A stretch of 64,000 bases of DNA from Sorangium cellulosum (GCF_002950945.1 NZ_CP012673.1:10182501-10246500); one strand, 5' to 3'; counted from the first letter of the stretch, positions 9,116-18,694 are shown. Notes: generated by a model from the letters alone, not told the origin. Numbers and translations are program-made.

Positions 9116-9653
9116 GCAGGGGTCCTCGCGGCATGGATAGGACGCCGGAGACTGCTTTACCGGGCGCGCGTCCGCGTGGGGACCTGTCCGCCGCCCGCGG
9201 AGCGCGCCCTGAATTTCGGCGTGCATGCATGCTGGCGGCGAGCGATTGGCTGGCCTGAAGCGGATCCTCGCTCGCTGTGGCGCTGCAATGGGGAGGAGGC
9301 GAGGAACCTCGTGCTGCAGGAGGCCCGAGCTGCGACGTCAGCCCCCGATCACGTGCACCCGCTTGCCGGGCATCTCGACCGTGCGCGACATCAACCGTTC
9401 TTCCCAGGGCAGGTTCGGGCGCAGATTGAATATCCCAGCCACCAAGGTCGACCGGCTCTCCGGCCTCCGGGGATGGCTTGTTGTTGGGCACGGTCGGGAT
9501 CCCCTCCTGGCGCGATGTGACCTGGCTTCCGATCGCATGTCAAGCGGATCCATGGCGTGCACGCCCGTCGAGGCGAAGCGCGCCGGATCGGCGCCGCGAT
9601 CCAGGCGGGGAGTTGCCGGTGGGCCCCGGTCTTCGCGGACGGGGGAAGCCTGC
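9116..9653. other. Gene-free stretch between divergent loci
   Basis: The upstream regions of the CHAT operon (minus) and the TPR/PEGA gene (plus) meet here. On the minus strand a short coding-like run ending FNLRPNLPWEERLMSRTVEM... (9338-9450) may be the tail of a lost gene, but it has no start. A TTGACA on the minus strand near 9537-9542 lacks a good -10 and is not called. Confidence 0.4.
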
Positions 9654-10972
9654 TTGACAGTCGAGGGAGAGTGTTCTTGTATGGCCCGAGCCGCTCGCTT
9701 CGCGGAGAGAATGGGGGAAAGCCCGAGCTCTGCGGGCGTGTTTCGACCCTGAGAAGGTGGTGCCTCGGCTTCGTCCCTGGGTCCTGGAAGCTCAGCGCGA
9801 AGACCACGCCGGGGGCTCGTCGTGTGGTGGGAAGGGTCGTGGCGAGATGGAAGGGAGCTGGGCATGAGCGGGTCTGCGGCGAGTCGCGCGGTGGCTCGAT
9901 CGGCGATGATTGCGGTGCTGCTGGTGGGGAGAGCGGCGGGAGCGCAGGCGCAGCCGTCCGGGGCGGCGAGCCCGGTGGCGGCGGACGATTCGTACCAGGA
10001 AGCGCGCGCGCACTACGAGAAAGGGATGAAGCTCTTCGACGCGGGGGATTACCGTGAAGCGTACGACGAGTTCCGCAAATCGCTGGCTCTGAAGAAGAGG
10101 AAGGCTGCGATGGCGCAGGCGGCCTCCTGCCTGAGGCAGCTCGGGAGGTACGACGAGGCGCTGGACCAGTACGAGGAGGTGCTGCGGGAGTACCCGAACC
10201 TGCCGGCCAAGTTCGGGGCCGATGTAGCGATTGCCATCGCGGAGCTCTCGAGGCTCGTGGGGACGCTGGAGCTGGCGGGCGACACGCCGGCGGGAGGGGC
10301 GCTGTTCGTCGATGATCAGCTGCGCGGGAAGCTGCCATTGTCGGGGCCGCTGCGCGTGGCCGTGGGCACGCACAGGATCCGCGTGGAGAAGGACGGATTC
10401 GAGCCGATCAGCGCGGTCGTGGACGTGCAGGCCGGGCAGAAGAGCGTGGCGGAGCTGCGTGCGAGCGCGAGGAAGGGGCGCCTCTCGGTGAACGAGCGGC
10501 ACAACTGGGTGCTCGCCGTCGAGCTCGACGGCAAGGAGGTCGGGGTGACGCCGTGGGAAGGGCTCGTGGAGCCCGGCGAGCACCAGGTGCGGCTGCGCGG
10601 CTTCGTGGGGCTCGACGCGCTGGCGGAGTGTGCGGCGCCGGAAGCGGGAGCGGTCGGGACGGCGGCGGCGCAGGACGGGGCGAAGATGGCGTCGCCGGTC
10701 GAGACGGCGGTGGTGAGGCCGTTCGAGGTGACGCGGGTGACGCCGGGCGCGGAGGAGCAGGATGCGTCGCTGCGGATCGAGTCGACGCCCAGCGGAGCGC
10801 GGTTGACGATCGACGGCAAGGCCGTGGGGCCGACGCCGTGGGAGGGACGGCTGCCGCTGGGCGAGCATGCGATCGAGGTGAGCGCGGGAGGATTCGTGCC
10901 GTCGAGGCAGCCGGTGCAGCTCGTGCGGCGGAAGCAGCGGGAGCTGTCGGTGGTGCTGGAGCGGGAGCCGGA
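9588..10972 (+). repeat. Long direct repeat, copy A
   Basis: About 1.39 kb nearly identical to 15689-17080. It covers the promoter, the 5' leader and the first three quarters of the TPR/PEGA gene. The match ends abruptly inside codons for REPD, after which the C-termini differ. Confidence 0.85.
9654..9682 (+). promoter_or_regulatory. Sigma-70-type promoter for TPR/PEGA gene
   Basis: TTGACA at 9654-9659, a 17-bp spacer, then TTGTAT at 9677-9682, about 180 bp before the ATG. The same two hexamers and spacing are kept at 15762-15790, where the spacer differs at two bases. Confidence 0.6.
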
Positions 10973-11333
10973 CAGGGAGGCCGAGCAGCGCGCCGCGAGG
11001 AACGTGAAGATCGGGGTCGGGTTGGCTTATGGGGTGGGCGCGGTGGGCCTTGGGATGTTCGCCGTGGCCGGGGGTCTGGCGCTCGATAAGGTCAACGGGC
11101 TCAAGGCGAGCTGCCCGAACCAGCAATGCCCCTCCACGGAGACAGAGAACCTGAATGACGTGAGCACTCTGGGGACGGTGTCCACCGTCGGCGTCGTGGT
11201 GGCCGGGCTCGGGGCGGCGGCGGGGACGGCCGTGTTGCTGTTGACGCGGCCCGAAGAGGGGAAGCGACCCGCCGGGCCGAGCGTGAGCGCGAGCGTGGGG
11301 CTCGGAGGCTTCGGGATCAACGGGAGGTTCTGA
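9864..11333 (+). CDS. Secreted TPR/PEGA-domain protein (copy 1)
   Basis: A 489-aa protein. ATG at 9864 follows GGAAGGGAG at good spacing; the frame is open further upstream but without a signal peptide. Residues 1-30 are an export signal (MIAVLLVGRAAGAQAQ). TPR-like helices cover about 45-130 (YQEARAHYEKGMKLFDAGDYREAYDEF, YDEALDQYEEVL). Two or three PEGA-type beta repeats follow (GGALFVDDQLRGKLPL, VELDGKEVGVTPWEG, GARLTIDGKAVGPTPWEG), and there are two hydrophobic segments near the C-terminus. Proteins of this build sit in the myxobacterial envelope; the precise role is unknown. The stop overlaps the next start (TGATG at 11331-11335), so it is coupled to the FG-GAP lipoprotein. It is nearly identical to 15972-17465 except for the C-terminus. 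Confidence 0.85.
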   Translation: MSGSAASRAVARSAMIAVLLVGRAAGAQAQPSGAASPVAADDSYQEARAHYEKGMKLFDAGDYREAYDEFRKSLALKKRKAAMAQAASCLRQLGRYDEALDQYEEVLREYPNLPAKFGADVAIAIAELSRLVGTLELAGDTPAGGALFVDDQLRGKLPLSGPLRVAVGTHRIRVEKDGFEPISAVVDVQAGQKSVAELRASARKGRLSVNERHNWVLAVELDGKEVGVTPWEGLVEPGEHQVRLRGFVGLDALAECAAPEAGAVGTAAAQDGAKMASPVETAVVRPFEVTRVTPGAEEQDASLRIESTPSGARLTIDGKAVGPTPWEGRLPLGEHAIEVSAGGFVPSRQPVQLVRRKQRELSVVLEREPDREAEQRAARNVKIGVGLAYGVGAVGLGMFAVAGGLALDKVNGLKASCPNQQCPSTETENLNDVSTLGTVSTVGVVVAGLGAAAGTAVLLLTRPEEGKRPAGPSVSASVGLGGFGINGRF

Positions 11334-14300
11334 TGGGGCGACGGAGCAAAGGGGTTATCCTGAATGGCGTTCGGATCGCAGCGGTGGTCCTTGTCAGCAT
11401 CGCCCTGTGGTCGTGCAATGCGGTGCTGGGGGTCGATGATTTCAGGACTGCTAAGTGTGACGAAGGGACCAAGCGGTGCGGCGATGGCAATGAGCCCGAG
11501 AGCTGCACAGCGGGGCTATGGCAGCCCCAGGGGCGGTGCGATCATCAGACCTGCGTCGATGGCGCATGCATAGGTGTTTGCGCTCCTAACGAAAAGGGGT
11601 GCAACGAGAATCAGCCCCTGATCTGCGTCTCGGGACAATGGGAGCATTTCGGGAGCTCGTGCGTTCATCAGACCTGCGTCGATGCTACGTGCGTGGGTGT
11701 TTGCGCTCCTAACGAAAAGGGGTGCAACGAGAATCAGCCCCAGGTCTGCGACTCGGGACAATGGGAGCATTTCGGGAGCTCGTGCGATCATCAGACCTGC
11801 GTCAATGCTACGTGCGTGGGTGTTTGCGAATCCGGGGACAAGCGGTGCAAGGGCCTCACGCCCGAGACGTGTGACGAGGACGGACAATGGAAGGCGGTAG
11901 GTAAGCCGTGCGATTTGAGCTCCGGGTTTCATTGCTCAGACGGCGACTGCGTGCAGACCTGTACGCCGGAGGACTTGCGGTGCGACGGACACATTCCGCA
12001 GCTCTGTGACACGAACGGAAATTGGCAGGTCAACGGGCGCATATGTGATCCATGTGTTGGATGTGATCCAACGACCGCCGCGTGCAACACCGGCGACCCT
12101 GTGGTCTGTGGGGTGGGAGAGACGTGCGGCAATGCTACCTGCATCTGTGAAAAACCCGGGTTCAACGGTGAGTTGGCCTTACCTAAGGGTAGCGCTCCCG
12201 TCTCAGTCGTGGCTGTGGACCTGACCGGCGACGGCAAGCCCGACCTCGCCGTCGCGAACTTCGACAACGCCACCGTGAGCGTGCTGGTCAACCAAGGCAA
12301 CGGCACCTTCGCCGCCAAGGTCGACTACCCCACGGGCGACAGTCCCACCTCAGTCGCGGCCGCGGACCTGACCGGCGACGGCAAGCCCGACCTCGCCGTC
12401 GCGAACATCAACAGCGCCACCGTGAGCGTGCTGGTCAACCAAGGCAACGGCACCTTCGCCGCCAAGGTCGACTACCCCACGGGCGACTTTCCCTCCTCGG
12501 TCGCGGCCGCGGACCTGACCGGCGACGACAAGCCCGACCTCGCCGTCGCGAACCAAGGCAGCGCCACCGTGAGCGTGCTGGTCAACCAAGGCAACGGCAC
12601 CTTCGCCGCCAAGGTCGACTACCCCACGGGCGACCATCCCTTCTCAGTCGCGGCCGCGGACCTGACCGGCGACGGCAAGCCCGACCTCGCCGTCGCGAAC
12701 ATCGACAGCGACACCGTGAGCGTGCTGGTCAACCAAGACAACGGCACCTTCGCCGCCAAGGTCGACTACCCCACGGGCGACGGTCCCGCCGAAGTCGCGG
12801 CCGCGGACCTGACCGGCGACGGCAAGCCCGACCTCGCCGTTGCGAACAGAGACAGCGACACCGTGAGCGTGCTGGTCAACCAAGGCAACGGCACCTTCGC
12901 CGCCAAGGTCGACTCCCCCACGGGCGACCATCCCTTCTCAGTCGCGGCCGCGGACCTGACCGGCGACGGCAAGCCCGACCTCGCCGTCGCGAACATAGGC
13001 AGCGTCACCGTGAGCGTGCTGGTCAACCAAGGCAACGGCACCTTCGACGCCAAGGTCGACTACCGCACGGGCAACCAACCCGTCTCAGTCGCGGCCGCGG
13101 ACCTGACCGGCGACGGCAAGCCCGACCTCGCCGTCGCGAACCAAGGCAGCGCCACCGTGAGCGTGCTGGTCAACCAAGGCAACGGCACCTTCGCCGCCAA
13201 GGGCGACTACCCCACGGGCGACTTTCCCGCCTCCGTCGCGGCCGCGGACCTGACCGGCGACGGCAAGCCCGACCTCGCCGTCGCGAACTACCGCAGCGCC
13301 ACCGTGAGCGTGCTGGTCAACCAAGGCGACGGCACCTTCGCCGCCAAGGTCGACTCCCCCACGGGCGACCGTCCCGTCTCAGTCGTGGCAGCGGACCTGA
13401 CCGGCGACGGCAAGCCCGACCTCGCCGTCGCGAACAGAGAGAGCGCCACCGTGAGCGTGCTGGTCAACCAAGGCAACGGCACCTTCGCCGCCAAGGTCGA
13501 CTACCCCACGGGCGACGGTCCCTTCTCAGTCGCGGCCGCGGACCTGACCGGCGACGGCAAGCCCGACCTCGCCGTCGCGAACAGAGAGAGCGCCACCGTG
13601 AGCGTGCTGGTCAACCAAGGCAACGGCACCTTCGCCGCCAAGGTCGACTACCGCACGGGCAACCAACCCGTCTCAGTCGCGGCCGCGGACCTGACCGGCG
13701 ACGGCAAGCCCGACCTCGCCGTCGCGAACCAAGGCAGCGCCACCGTGAGCGTGCTGGTCAACCAAGGCAACGGCACCTTCGCCGCCAAGGTCGACTACCC
13801 CACGGGCGACGGTCCCCGCTCAGTCGCGGCCGCGGACCTGACCGGCGACGGCAAGCCCGACCTCGCCGTCGCGAACCACTTCAGCTACACCATGAGCGTG
13901 CTGGTCAACCAAGGCAACGGCACCTTCGCCGCCAAGGTCGACTACCGCACGGACGGCTTTCCCATCTCAGTCGCGGCCGCGGACCTGACCGGCGACGGCA
14001 AGCCCGACCTCGCCGTCGCGAACTACTTCAGCGCCACCGTGAGCGTGCTGGTCAACCAAGGCAACGGCACCTTCGCCGCCAAGCTCGACTATCTCACGGG
14101 CGACGGTCCCGAATCAGTCGCGGCCGCGGACCTGACCGGCGACGGCAAGCCCGACCTCGCCGTCGCGAACAGCGACGGCGACACCGTGAGCGTTATGCGC
14201 TACGCCTCCTGCCTCCTCACGGGCGACGGTCCCGAATCAGTCGCGGCCGCGGACCTGACCGGCGACGGCAAGCCCGACCTCGCCGTCGCGAACAGCGACG

Positions 14301-14344
14301 GCGACACCGTGAGCGTTATGCGCTACGCCTCCTGCCTCCCATAG
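11333..14344 (+). CDS. Lipoprotein with Cys-rich repeats and 15 FG-GAP/VCBS repeats
   Basis: A 1003-aa protein. The signal peptide ends in a lipobox (ALWSC), so it is lipid-anchored. Residues about 40-270 hold short Cys-rich repeats of the form EKGCNENQP.IC.SGQWEHFG, related to the lipoproteins at 17465 and 20925. From about residue 290 come 15 copies of an FG-GAP/VCBS-like unit (DLTGDGKPDLAVAN...TVSVLVNQGNGTFAAKVDY), 49 residues each, with Ca-binding-like D.TGDG.PD loops. The last two are shorter and duplicate one another. Such arrays form integrin-like beta-propellers used for adhesion or carbohydrate binding, so a surface adhesin role is inferred. The start ATG overlaps the preceding stop. 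Confidence 0.85.
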   Translation: MGRRSKGVILNGVRIAAVVLVSIALWSCNAVLGVDDFRTAKCDEGTKRCGDGNEPESCTAGLWQPQGRCDHQTCVDGACIGVCAPNEKGCNENQPLICVSGQWEHFGSSCVHQTCVDATCVGVCAPNEKGCNENQPQVCDSGQWEHFGSSCDHQTCVNATCVGVCESGDKRCKGLTPETCDEDGQWKAVGKPCDLSSGFHCSDGDCVQTCTPEDLRCDGHIPQLCDTNGNWQVNGRICDPCVGCDPTTAACNTGDPVVCGVGETCGNATCICEKPGFNGELALPKGSAPVSVVAVDLTGDGKPDLAVANFDNATVSVLVNQGNGTFAAKVDYPTGDSPTSVAAADLTGDGKPDLAVANINSATVSVLVNQGNGTFAAKVDYPTGDFPSSVAAADLTGDDKPDLAVANQGSATVSVLVNQGNGTFAAKVDYPTGDHPFSVAAADLTGDGKPDLAVANIDSDTVSVLVNQDNGTFAAKVDYPTGDGPAEVAAADLTGDGKPDLAVANRDSDTVSVLVNQGNGTFAAKVDSPTGDHPFSVAAADLTGDGKPDLAVANIGSVTVSVLVNQGNGTFDAKVDYRTGNQPVSVAAADLTGDGKPDLAVANQGSATVSVLVNQGNGTFAAKGDYPTGDFPASVAAADLTGDGKPDLAVANYRSATVSVLVNQGDGTFAAKVDSPTGDRPVSVVAADLTGDGKPDLAVANRESATVSVLVNQGNGTFAAKVDYPTGDGPFSVAAADLTGDGKPDLAVANRESATVSVLVNQGNGTFAAKVDYRTGNQPVSVAAADLTGDGKPDLAVANQGSATVSVLVNQGNGTFAAKVDYPTGDGPRSVAAADLTGDGKPDLAVANHFSYTMSVLVNQGNGTFAAKVDYRTDGFPISVAAADLTGDGKPDLAVANYFSATVSVLVNQGNGTFAAKLDYLTGDGPESVAAADLTGDGKPDLAVANSDGDTVSVMRYASCLLTGDGPESVAAADLTGDGKPDLAVANSDGDTVSVMRYASCLP
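12206..14338 (+). repeat. 147-bp coding tandem repeat array
   Basis: Each unit includes gacctgaccggcgacggcaa and gtgctggtcaaccaaggcaa, with a 147-bp period. Differences between units cluster at the codons following GVAN/AN (INS, QGS, IDS, RDS, YRS, HFS), suggesting homogenisation plus selected variable loops. Confidence 0.9.
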
Positions 14345-14542
14345 GCCGCGACGCCTCGCCCGCGTCCGCCTTGCGCCCCGCCCAAAGTCAGGTTCGCCGC
14401 GCTTTGCTTGTGTTGGCCCGGCCTCGGCGCCGCTTGTCCGAGTGGGCCCTCTTGCGTGCGGGAGACCGCGGACGCCACGTCATTCCACAGGAAAGGTGAC
14501 CAGCATTCCGGTTCAATCCTCTTGGGACATGGGCCAAGACTC

Positions 14543-14660
14543 AGGCCGGGTGTGCTGCTCAACAACGGCAACGGCGCCTTCGCCCCGACGATCGACGACC
14601 TCCCGGGCACCAAGCCATCCTCGGTCGCGGCATCGGACCTGAACGGCGACAGAAAGCCCG
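14543..14660 (+). pseudogene. FG-GAP repeat relic
   Basis: The plus-strand reading RPGVLLNNGNGAFAP...PSSVAASDLNGDRKP is one diverged FG-GAP/VCBS unit (compare VLVNQGNGTFAAK and SVAAADLTGDGKP in the neighbouring lipoprotein). It has no signal peptide or further units, so it is the remnant of another repeat protein. Confidence 0.6.
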
Positions 14661-15299
14661 GGGGAAAGGCATCCTGTGAACCTGGCATCCGCAACGCCGA
14701 CCCTGCTGGTTCCCGCATCTGCGGACCGTGGCCGCACAACCGGACACGTCGGAGGAGCTCCGCCGTCGCCCGGTGTTGCCGATCAGCCGGGAGCGCCGGA
14801 ATATGACGAGGTCTAGCGATCACTCCGGAGCGCGTGGGGCGCCGCTCCATCGAGCACAGCAGCGTGCCACCGTGCTCGCGTCGGGCAAGGTCGCCCCCTC
14901 GCCGTGCTCGCCGCGACGCGGCTGCGCGCGGCTCCGTGCCGCTCGGCGGCTCTCTTGCCCTCGCTGCGCTCGGCGGCGGTGACGCTCCGCGGGCGATGGG
15001 CGGAGGGATGCCTCCGGCGGGGGCTCCAAGCTCGGGATGCAGCAGGACTTCGTCAGAATTCCGCGTTTCTACGTGATCGTTCACACCCGGCGAGCGTGGC
15101 CACCGTGCTCGCGCGTGTCCAGGCGCTTCGCCCCGCTGCGCGGGCGCCTTCGGCGGCCAGGACGCGTGCAGCGCGCGGTGCGTGTTGACGCCAAACCCCG
15201 TTGTTCGGGTGCTGTGCCCGGTACCGGCCCCTGGACCACGACCTCGGGTGTGGTGCAGCGCGCGCCCGAGGGGCGCGGTGTACCCGCGTGCTGCCGGCT

Positions 15300-15331
15300 G
15301 GTGCGCGATAAGCACTTCTTTATCGCGCACC
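15300..15331. repeat. 12-bp perfect-stem hairpin
   Basis: Arms ggtgcgcgataa (15300-15311) and ttatcgcgcacc (15320-15331) pair perfectly around an 8-base loop. There is no U-run and no adjacent gene end, so a terminator role is not evident. It could be a protein-binding site or a small mobile remnant. Confidence 0.6.
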
Positions 15332-15688
15332 AGAAGGTGCACCCGCGAGCGCGGGCCGCTTTGGGTTGCCCTTGATGCATGTCAATAAGAATCGGCGTGA
15401 GGATCGCCGCCCATCCTCGCATCGCCACCCCTCGACGAGGCCGCAAAAACAGAATTTCCGCGTCCCCGCCCCTCACCGTGGCGCCGCGTCGAGCTCCACC
15501 GGGACCGCGCGCGCGTTCGCGCTCCAGCGCACCGGAGTCACGGCTCAGTGAGTTTGATCTCGGGAAACCCGAGCCACTTCTCATTGAACCACGAGAGCCG
15601 GCCACATGGCGAGCACCGATAACCTATTCAATGGTATCGACGTCTTGAGCTTGATGCCAGAGAAATCCAAATCTTCATGCACTCGCCC

Positions 15689-17080
15689 CGGCGCGGCGAT
15701 CCGGGGGGGAAGTTGCCCGGGGGGTCCCGGTCTTCGCGGACGGGGAAAGCCTTCTTGACTCTTGACAGTCGCCGGAGAGTGTTCTTGTATGGCCCGAGCC
15801 GCTCGCTTCGCGGAGAGAATGGGGGAAAGCCCGAGCTCTGCGGGCGTGTTTCGACCCTGAGAAGGTGGTGCCTCGGCTTCGTCCCTGGGTCCTGGAAGCT
15901 CAGCGCGAAGACCACGCCGGGGGCTCGTCGTGTGGTGGGAAGGGTCGTGGCGAGATGGAAGGGAGCTGGGCATGAGCGGGTCTGCGGCGGGTCGCGCGGT
16001 GGCTCGATCGGCGATGATTGCGGTGCTGCTGGTGGGGAGAGCGGCGGGAGCGCAGGCGCAGCCGTCCGGGGCGGCGAGCCCGGTGGCGGCGGACGATTCG
16101 TACCAGGAAGCGCGCGCGCACTACGAGAAAGGGATGAAGCTCTTCGACGCGGGGGATTACCGTGAAGCGTACGATGAGTTCCGCAAATCGCTGGCGCTGA
16201 AGAAGACGAAGACCGCGATGGCGCAGGCGGCCTCCTGCCTGCGGCAGCTCGGGAGGTACGACGAGGCGCTGGACCAGTACGAGGAGGTGCTGCGGGAGTA
16301 CCCGAACCTGTCGGCCAAGTTCGGGGCCGATGTAGCGACTGCCATCGCGGAGCTCTCGAGGCTCGTGGGGACGCTGGAGCTGGCGGGCGACACGCCGGCG
16401 GGAGGGGCGCTGTTCGTCGATGATCAGCTGCGCGGGAAGCTGCCATTGTCGGGGCCGCTGCGCGTGGCCGTGGGCACGCACAGGATCCGCGTGGAGAAGG
16501 ACGGATTCGAGCCGATCAGCGCGGTCGTGGACGTGCAGGCCGGGCAGAAGAGCGTGGCGGAGCTGCGTGCGAGCGCGAGGAAGGGGCGCCTCTCGGTGAG
16601 CGAGCGGCACAACTGGGTGCTCGCCGTCGAGCTCGACGGCAAGGAGGTCGGGGTGACGCCGTGGGAAGGGCTGGTGGAGCCCGGCGAGCACCAGGTGCGG
16701 CTGCGCGGCTTCGTGGGGCTCGACGCGCTGGCGGAGTGTGCGGCGCCGGAAGCGGGAGCGGTCGGGACGGCGGCGGCGCAGGACGGGGCGAAGATGGCGT
16801 CGCCGGTCGAGACGGCGGTGGTGAGGCCGTTCGAGGTGACGCGGGTGACGCCGGGCGCGGAGGAGCAGGATGCGTCGCTGCGGATCGAGTCGACGCCCAG
16901 CGGAGCGCGGTTGACGATCGACGGCAAGGCCGTGGGGCCGACGCCGTGGGAGGGACGGCTGCCGCTGGGCGAGCATGCGATCGAGGTGAGCGCGGGAGGA
17001 TTCGTGCCGTCGAAGCAGCCGGTGCAGCTGGTGCGGCGGAAGCAGCGGGAGCTGTCGGTGGTGCTGGAGCGGGAGCCGGA
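15689..17080 (+). repeat. Long direct repeat, copy B
   Basis: Nearly identical to 9588-10972 apart from a 7-bp insertion near 15755. Beyond 17080 it no longer matches copy A, but 16155-17585 matches copy C (19625-21040). Confidence 0.85.
15762..15790 (+). promoter_or_regulatory. Sigma-70-type promoter for TPR/PEGA gene copy 2
   Basis: TTGACA (15762-15767), 17-bp spacer, TTGTAT (15785-15790), about 180 bp upstream of the start codon, exactly as at 9654-9682. Confidence 0.6.
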
Positions 17081-17465
17081 TCTGGCCGGGATGCGCCGGG
17101 TGAGGAACGTCGCGGCCGGGGTGGGCTACGGGGTGGGGGTACTGGGGCTCGGGGTGTTCGCGGTGACCGGAGGCCTGGCGCTCACGAAGGTGGGCGATGT
17201 CAAATCGCGGTGCGGGGGGACGTCGTGCCCCGAGAAGGAGCGGGCGAACGTGGACGCGGCAGCGGACCTCGGGACGCTGGCGACCGTGGGTCTGGTGGTG
17301 GGGGGACTCGGGGCGGCGGCGGGCACCGTCGCGCTGTTCGTGCTGGAGCCGGAGGGGAGCGAGCGGCGAGGCGGTGGGGGGCCCGGCGGCTCGCAGGCCG
17401 CAGGTGGGGTGGCGTGGACGGTGGGCATGGGGCCGGGGCGATTCGAGATCGAAGGGAGGTTTTGA
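15972..17465 (+). CDS. Secreted TPR/PEGA-domain protein (copy 2)
   Basis: A 497-aa near-duplicate of 9864-11333 with the same SD, signal peptide, TPR helices and PEGA-like repeats. The C-terminus differs: after REPD it reads LAGMRRVRNVAAGVGYGVG and ends in a Gly-rich segment and RFEIEGRF. Two hydrophobic stretches (VLGLGVFAVTGGLAL and VGLVVGGLGAAAGTVALFVL) probably anchor the C-terminus. TGATG overlap at 17463-17467 couples it to the Cys-rich lipoprotein. The sharp divergence at the C-terminus compared with copy 1 suggests cassette-like exchange of 3' ends together with the downstream lipoprotein gene. Confidence 0.85.
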   Translation: MSGSAAGRAVARSAMIAVLLVGRAAGAQAQPSGAASPVAADDSYQEARAHYEKGMKLFDAGDYREAYDEFRKSLALKKTKTAMAQAASCLRQLGRYDEALDQYEEVLREYPNLSAKFGADVATAIAELSRLVGTLELAGDTPAGGALFVDDQLRGKLPLSGPLRVAVGTHRIRVEKDGFEPISAVVDVQAGQKSVAELRASARKGRLSVSERHNWVLAVELDGKEVGVTPWEGLVEPGEHQVRLRGFVGLDALAECAAPEAGAVGTAAAQDGAKMASPVETAVVRPFEVTRVTPGAEEQDASLRIESTPSGARLTIDGKAVGPTPWEGRLPLGEHAIEVSAGGFVPSKQPVQLVRRKQRELSVVLEREPDLAGMRRVRNVAAGVGYGVGVLGLGVFAVTGGLALTKVGDVKSRCGGTSCPEKERANVDAAADLGTLATVGLVVGGLGAAAGTVALFVLEPEGSERRGGGGPGGSQAAGGVAWTVGMGPGRFEIEGRF

Positions 17466-18694
17466 TGCGCAAGCCATCTGGACGCACCGCGAGGGCCGTC
17501 GTCGCGGCCGCCGTCGTGAGCGCTGGCGGCATCGCGATCGTGGCGTGCAACACGGCGCTGGGGATTGGCGATTTCAAGTTCGAAGAGTGTGAACGCGGTG
17601 CTTTATCATGCGCGAACAATATGCCGCGAATTTGCAATGAGCGTGGGCAGTGGGAGAACAAAAAACCTGAGTGTTCCAACATGGTATGCGTCAACGGCGA
17701 GTGCCAGGGCGAGTGTGCACCGGGTCAGAAGCGGTGCGCCGGAATAACGCCGCAACAGTGTGATTCGAACGGGAAATGGCAGGACGGGGAACTGTGCGAC
17801 ACGGGTACGCGCTGTTCAGGGGGTGCGTGCGTGGCGACGTGTGCACCCGGGGACCTGCAGTGTTCGCGCGAAACACCGCAGCTTTGCGATCCCACCGGGC
17901 AGTGGAGGAACGATGGTGATACGCCATGTCGACCGGGATATGAGTGCGATCCATTCACCGGCGCGTGCTCGAACTCACCCCGGCCGATCGCAGAGTGCTC
18001 GCCCGGGACCACGCGGTGCGCCGGAACAACGCCGCAACAGTGTGATGCGAACGGGGAATGGAAGAACCAGGATCCGTGCCGCACTGGCACGCACTGTTTA
18101 GGGGGTGCGTGCGTGGCGACGTGTGCCCCCGGGGACCTGCAGTGCTCGGGCAATCAGCCGCAGAGGTGTAACAGCGTGGGGGAATGGGAAAAGAACGGAG
18201 ACGCCTGTGGTTACTGTGTCGGATGCGACGACAGCACGGCGCGGTGCGCGATCCCCAATCCAGCTCGCTCAGGAGGGTCGTGCAAGGAAAGCAGCGATTG
18301 CATCGAAGCCGAGGAGTATTGCTGCAACGGTGCCTGCCTGCGGCTCCGGAACATTGGCGACCCCTGCGCTGACGCCAATGAATGCGCGAGCAGGTTCTGT
18401 GTCGACGGGCGTTGCTGCGATACCGCGTGCAGTGGCGTCTGCCAGGCATGCAACATCGCGGGTTCCGAGGGCACCTGCAGCATACCCGTCGGCGCAATGG
18501 ACCCCATCATGTGCACCGAGAGGAATTTCAAGTATTGTAGTTACACCGGCGAATGCGCAAAAACGAACGGCGTTGGGTGTGGCGGGGACAGCGAATGCGT
18601 CAGCGGCTACTGCGGTCCCCTGGATACGTGCGAAGCTTGCACCGACACGTGCCCGGATGGTCAGACGTGCATGAACGGCACGTGCATTCCGTAG
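17465..18694 (+). CDS. Cys-rich repeat lipoprotein
   Basis: A 409-aa protein. The signal peptide ends in lipobox IVAC. The body has several repeats of about 35-40 residues with CAPG...C.G..PQQCD.NG.W and GACVATCAPGDLQC, then a C-terminal Cys-rich domain (CCNGACL...CCDTACSGVCQACN...) and a closing CPDGQTCMNGTCIP. The spacing of cysteines suggests many disulphides in an extracellular, surface-exposed protein. The C-terminal domain is shared with 26973-27659 and, in part, 20925-21590. It sits between the TPR/PEGA gene and a CHAT gene (30-bp gap), the same neighbours as in the minus-strand locus. Function unknown. Confidence 0.85.
   Translation: MRKPSGRTARAVVAAAVVSAGGIAIVACNTALGIGDFKFEECERGALSCANNMPRICNERGQWENKKPECSNMVCVNGECQGECAPGQKRCAGITPQQCDSNGKWQDGELCDTGTRCSGGACVATCAPGDLQCSRETPQLCDPTGQWRNDGDTPCRPGYECDPFTGACSNSPRPIAECSPGTTRCAGTTPQQCDANGEWKNQDPCRTGTHCLGGACVATCAPGDLQCSGNQPQRCNSVGEWEKNGDACGYCVGCDDSTARCAIPNPARSGGSCKESSDCIEAEEYCCNGACLRLRNIGDPCADANECASRFCVDGRCCDTACSGVCQACNIAGSEGTCSIPVGAMDPIMCTERNFKYCSYTGECAKTNGVGCGGDSECVSGYCGPLDTCEACTDTCPDGQTCMNGTCIP

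Larger units (their letters stand above)
14345..15688. other. Gene-poor stretch with relics
   Basis: About 1.3 kb without an intact gene. It contains an FG-GAP relic (14543-14660), a 12-bp-stem hairpin (15300-15331) and, on the minus strand near 15535-15620, a short coding-like tail ending RLSWFNEKWLGFPEIKLTEP that lacks a start. The remainder shows nothing recognisable. Confidence 0.5.

Noticed and set aside
9537..9565. Minus-strand TTGACA as promoter of the CHAT operon
   Set aside because: The hexamer at -10 spacing (TCACAT) is poor and the site is 420 bp from the start codon.
12206..14338. Possible CRISPR array
   Set aside because: The period is 147 bp, units are in frame and encode FG-GAP repeats, and there are no unique spacers.
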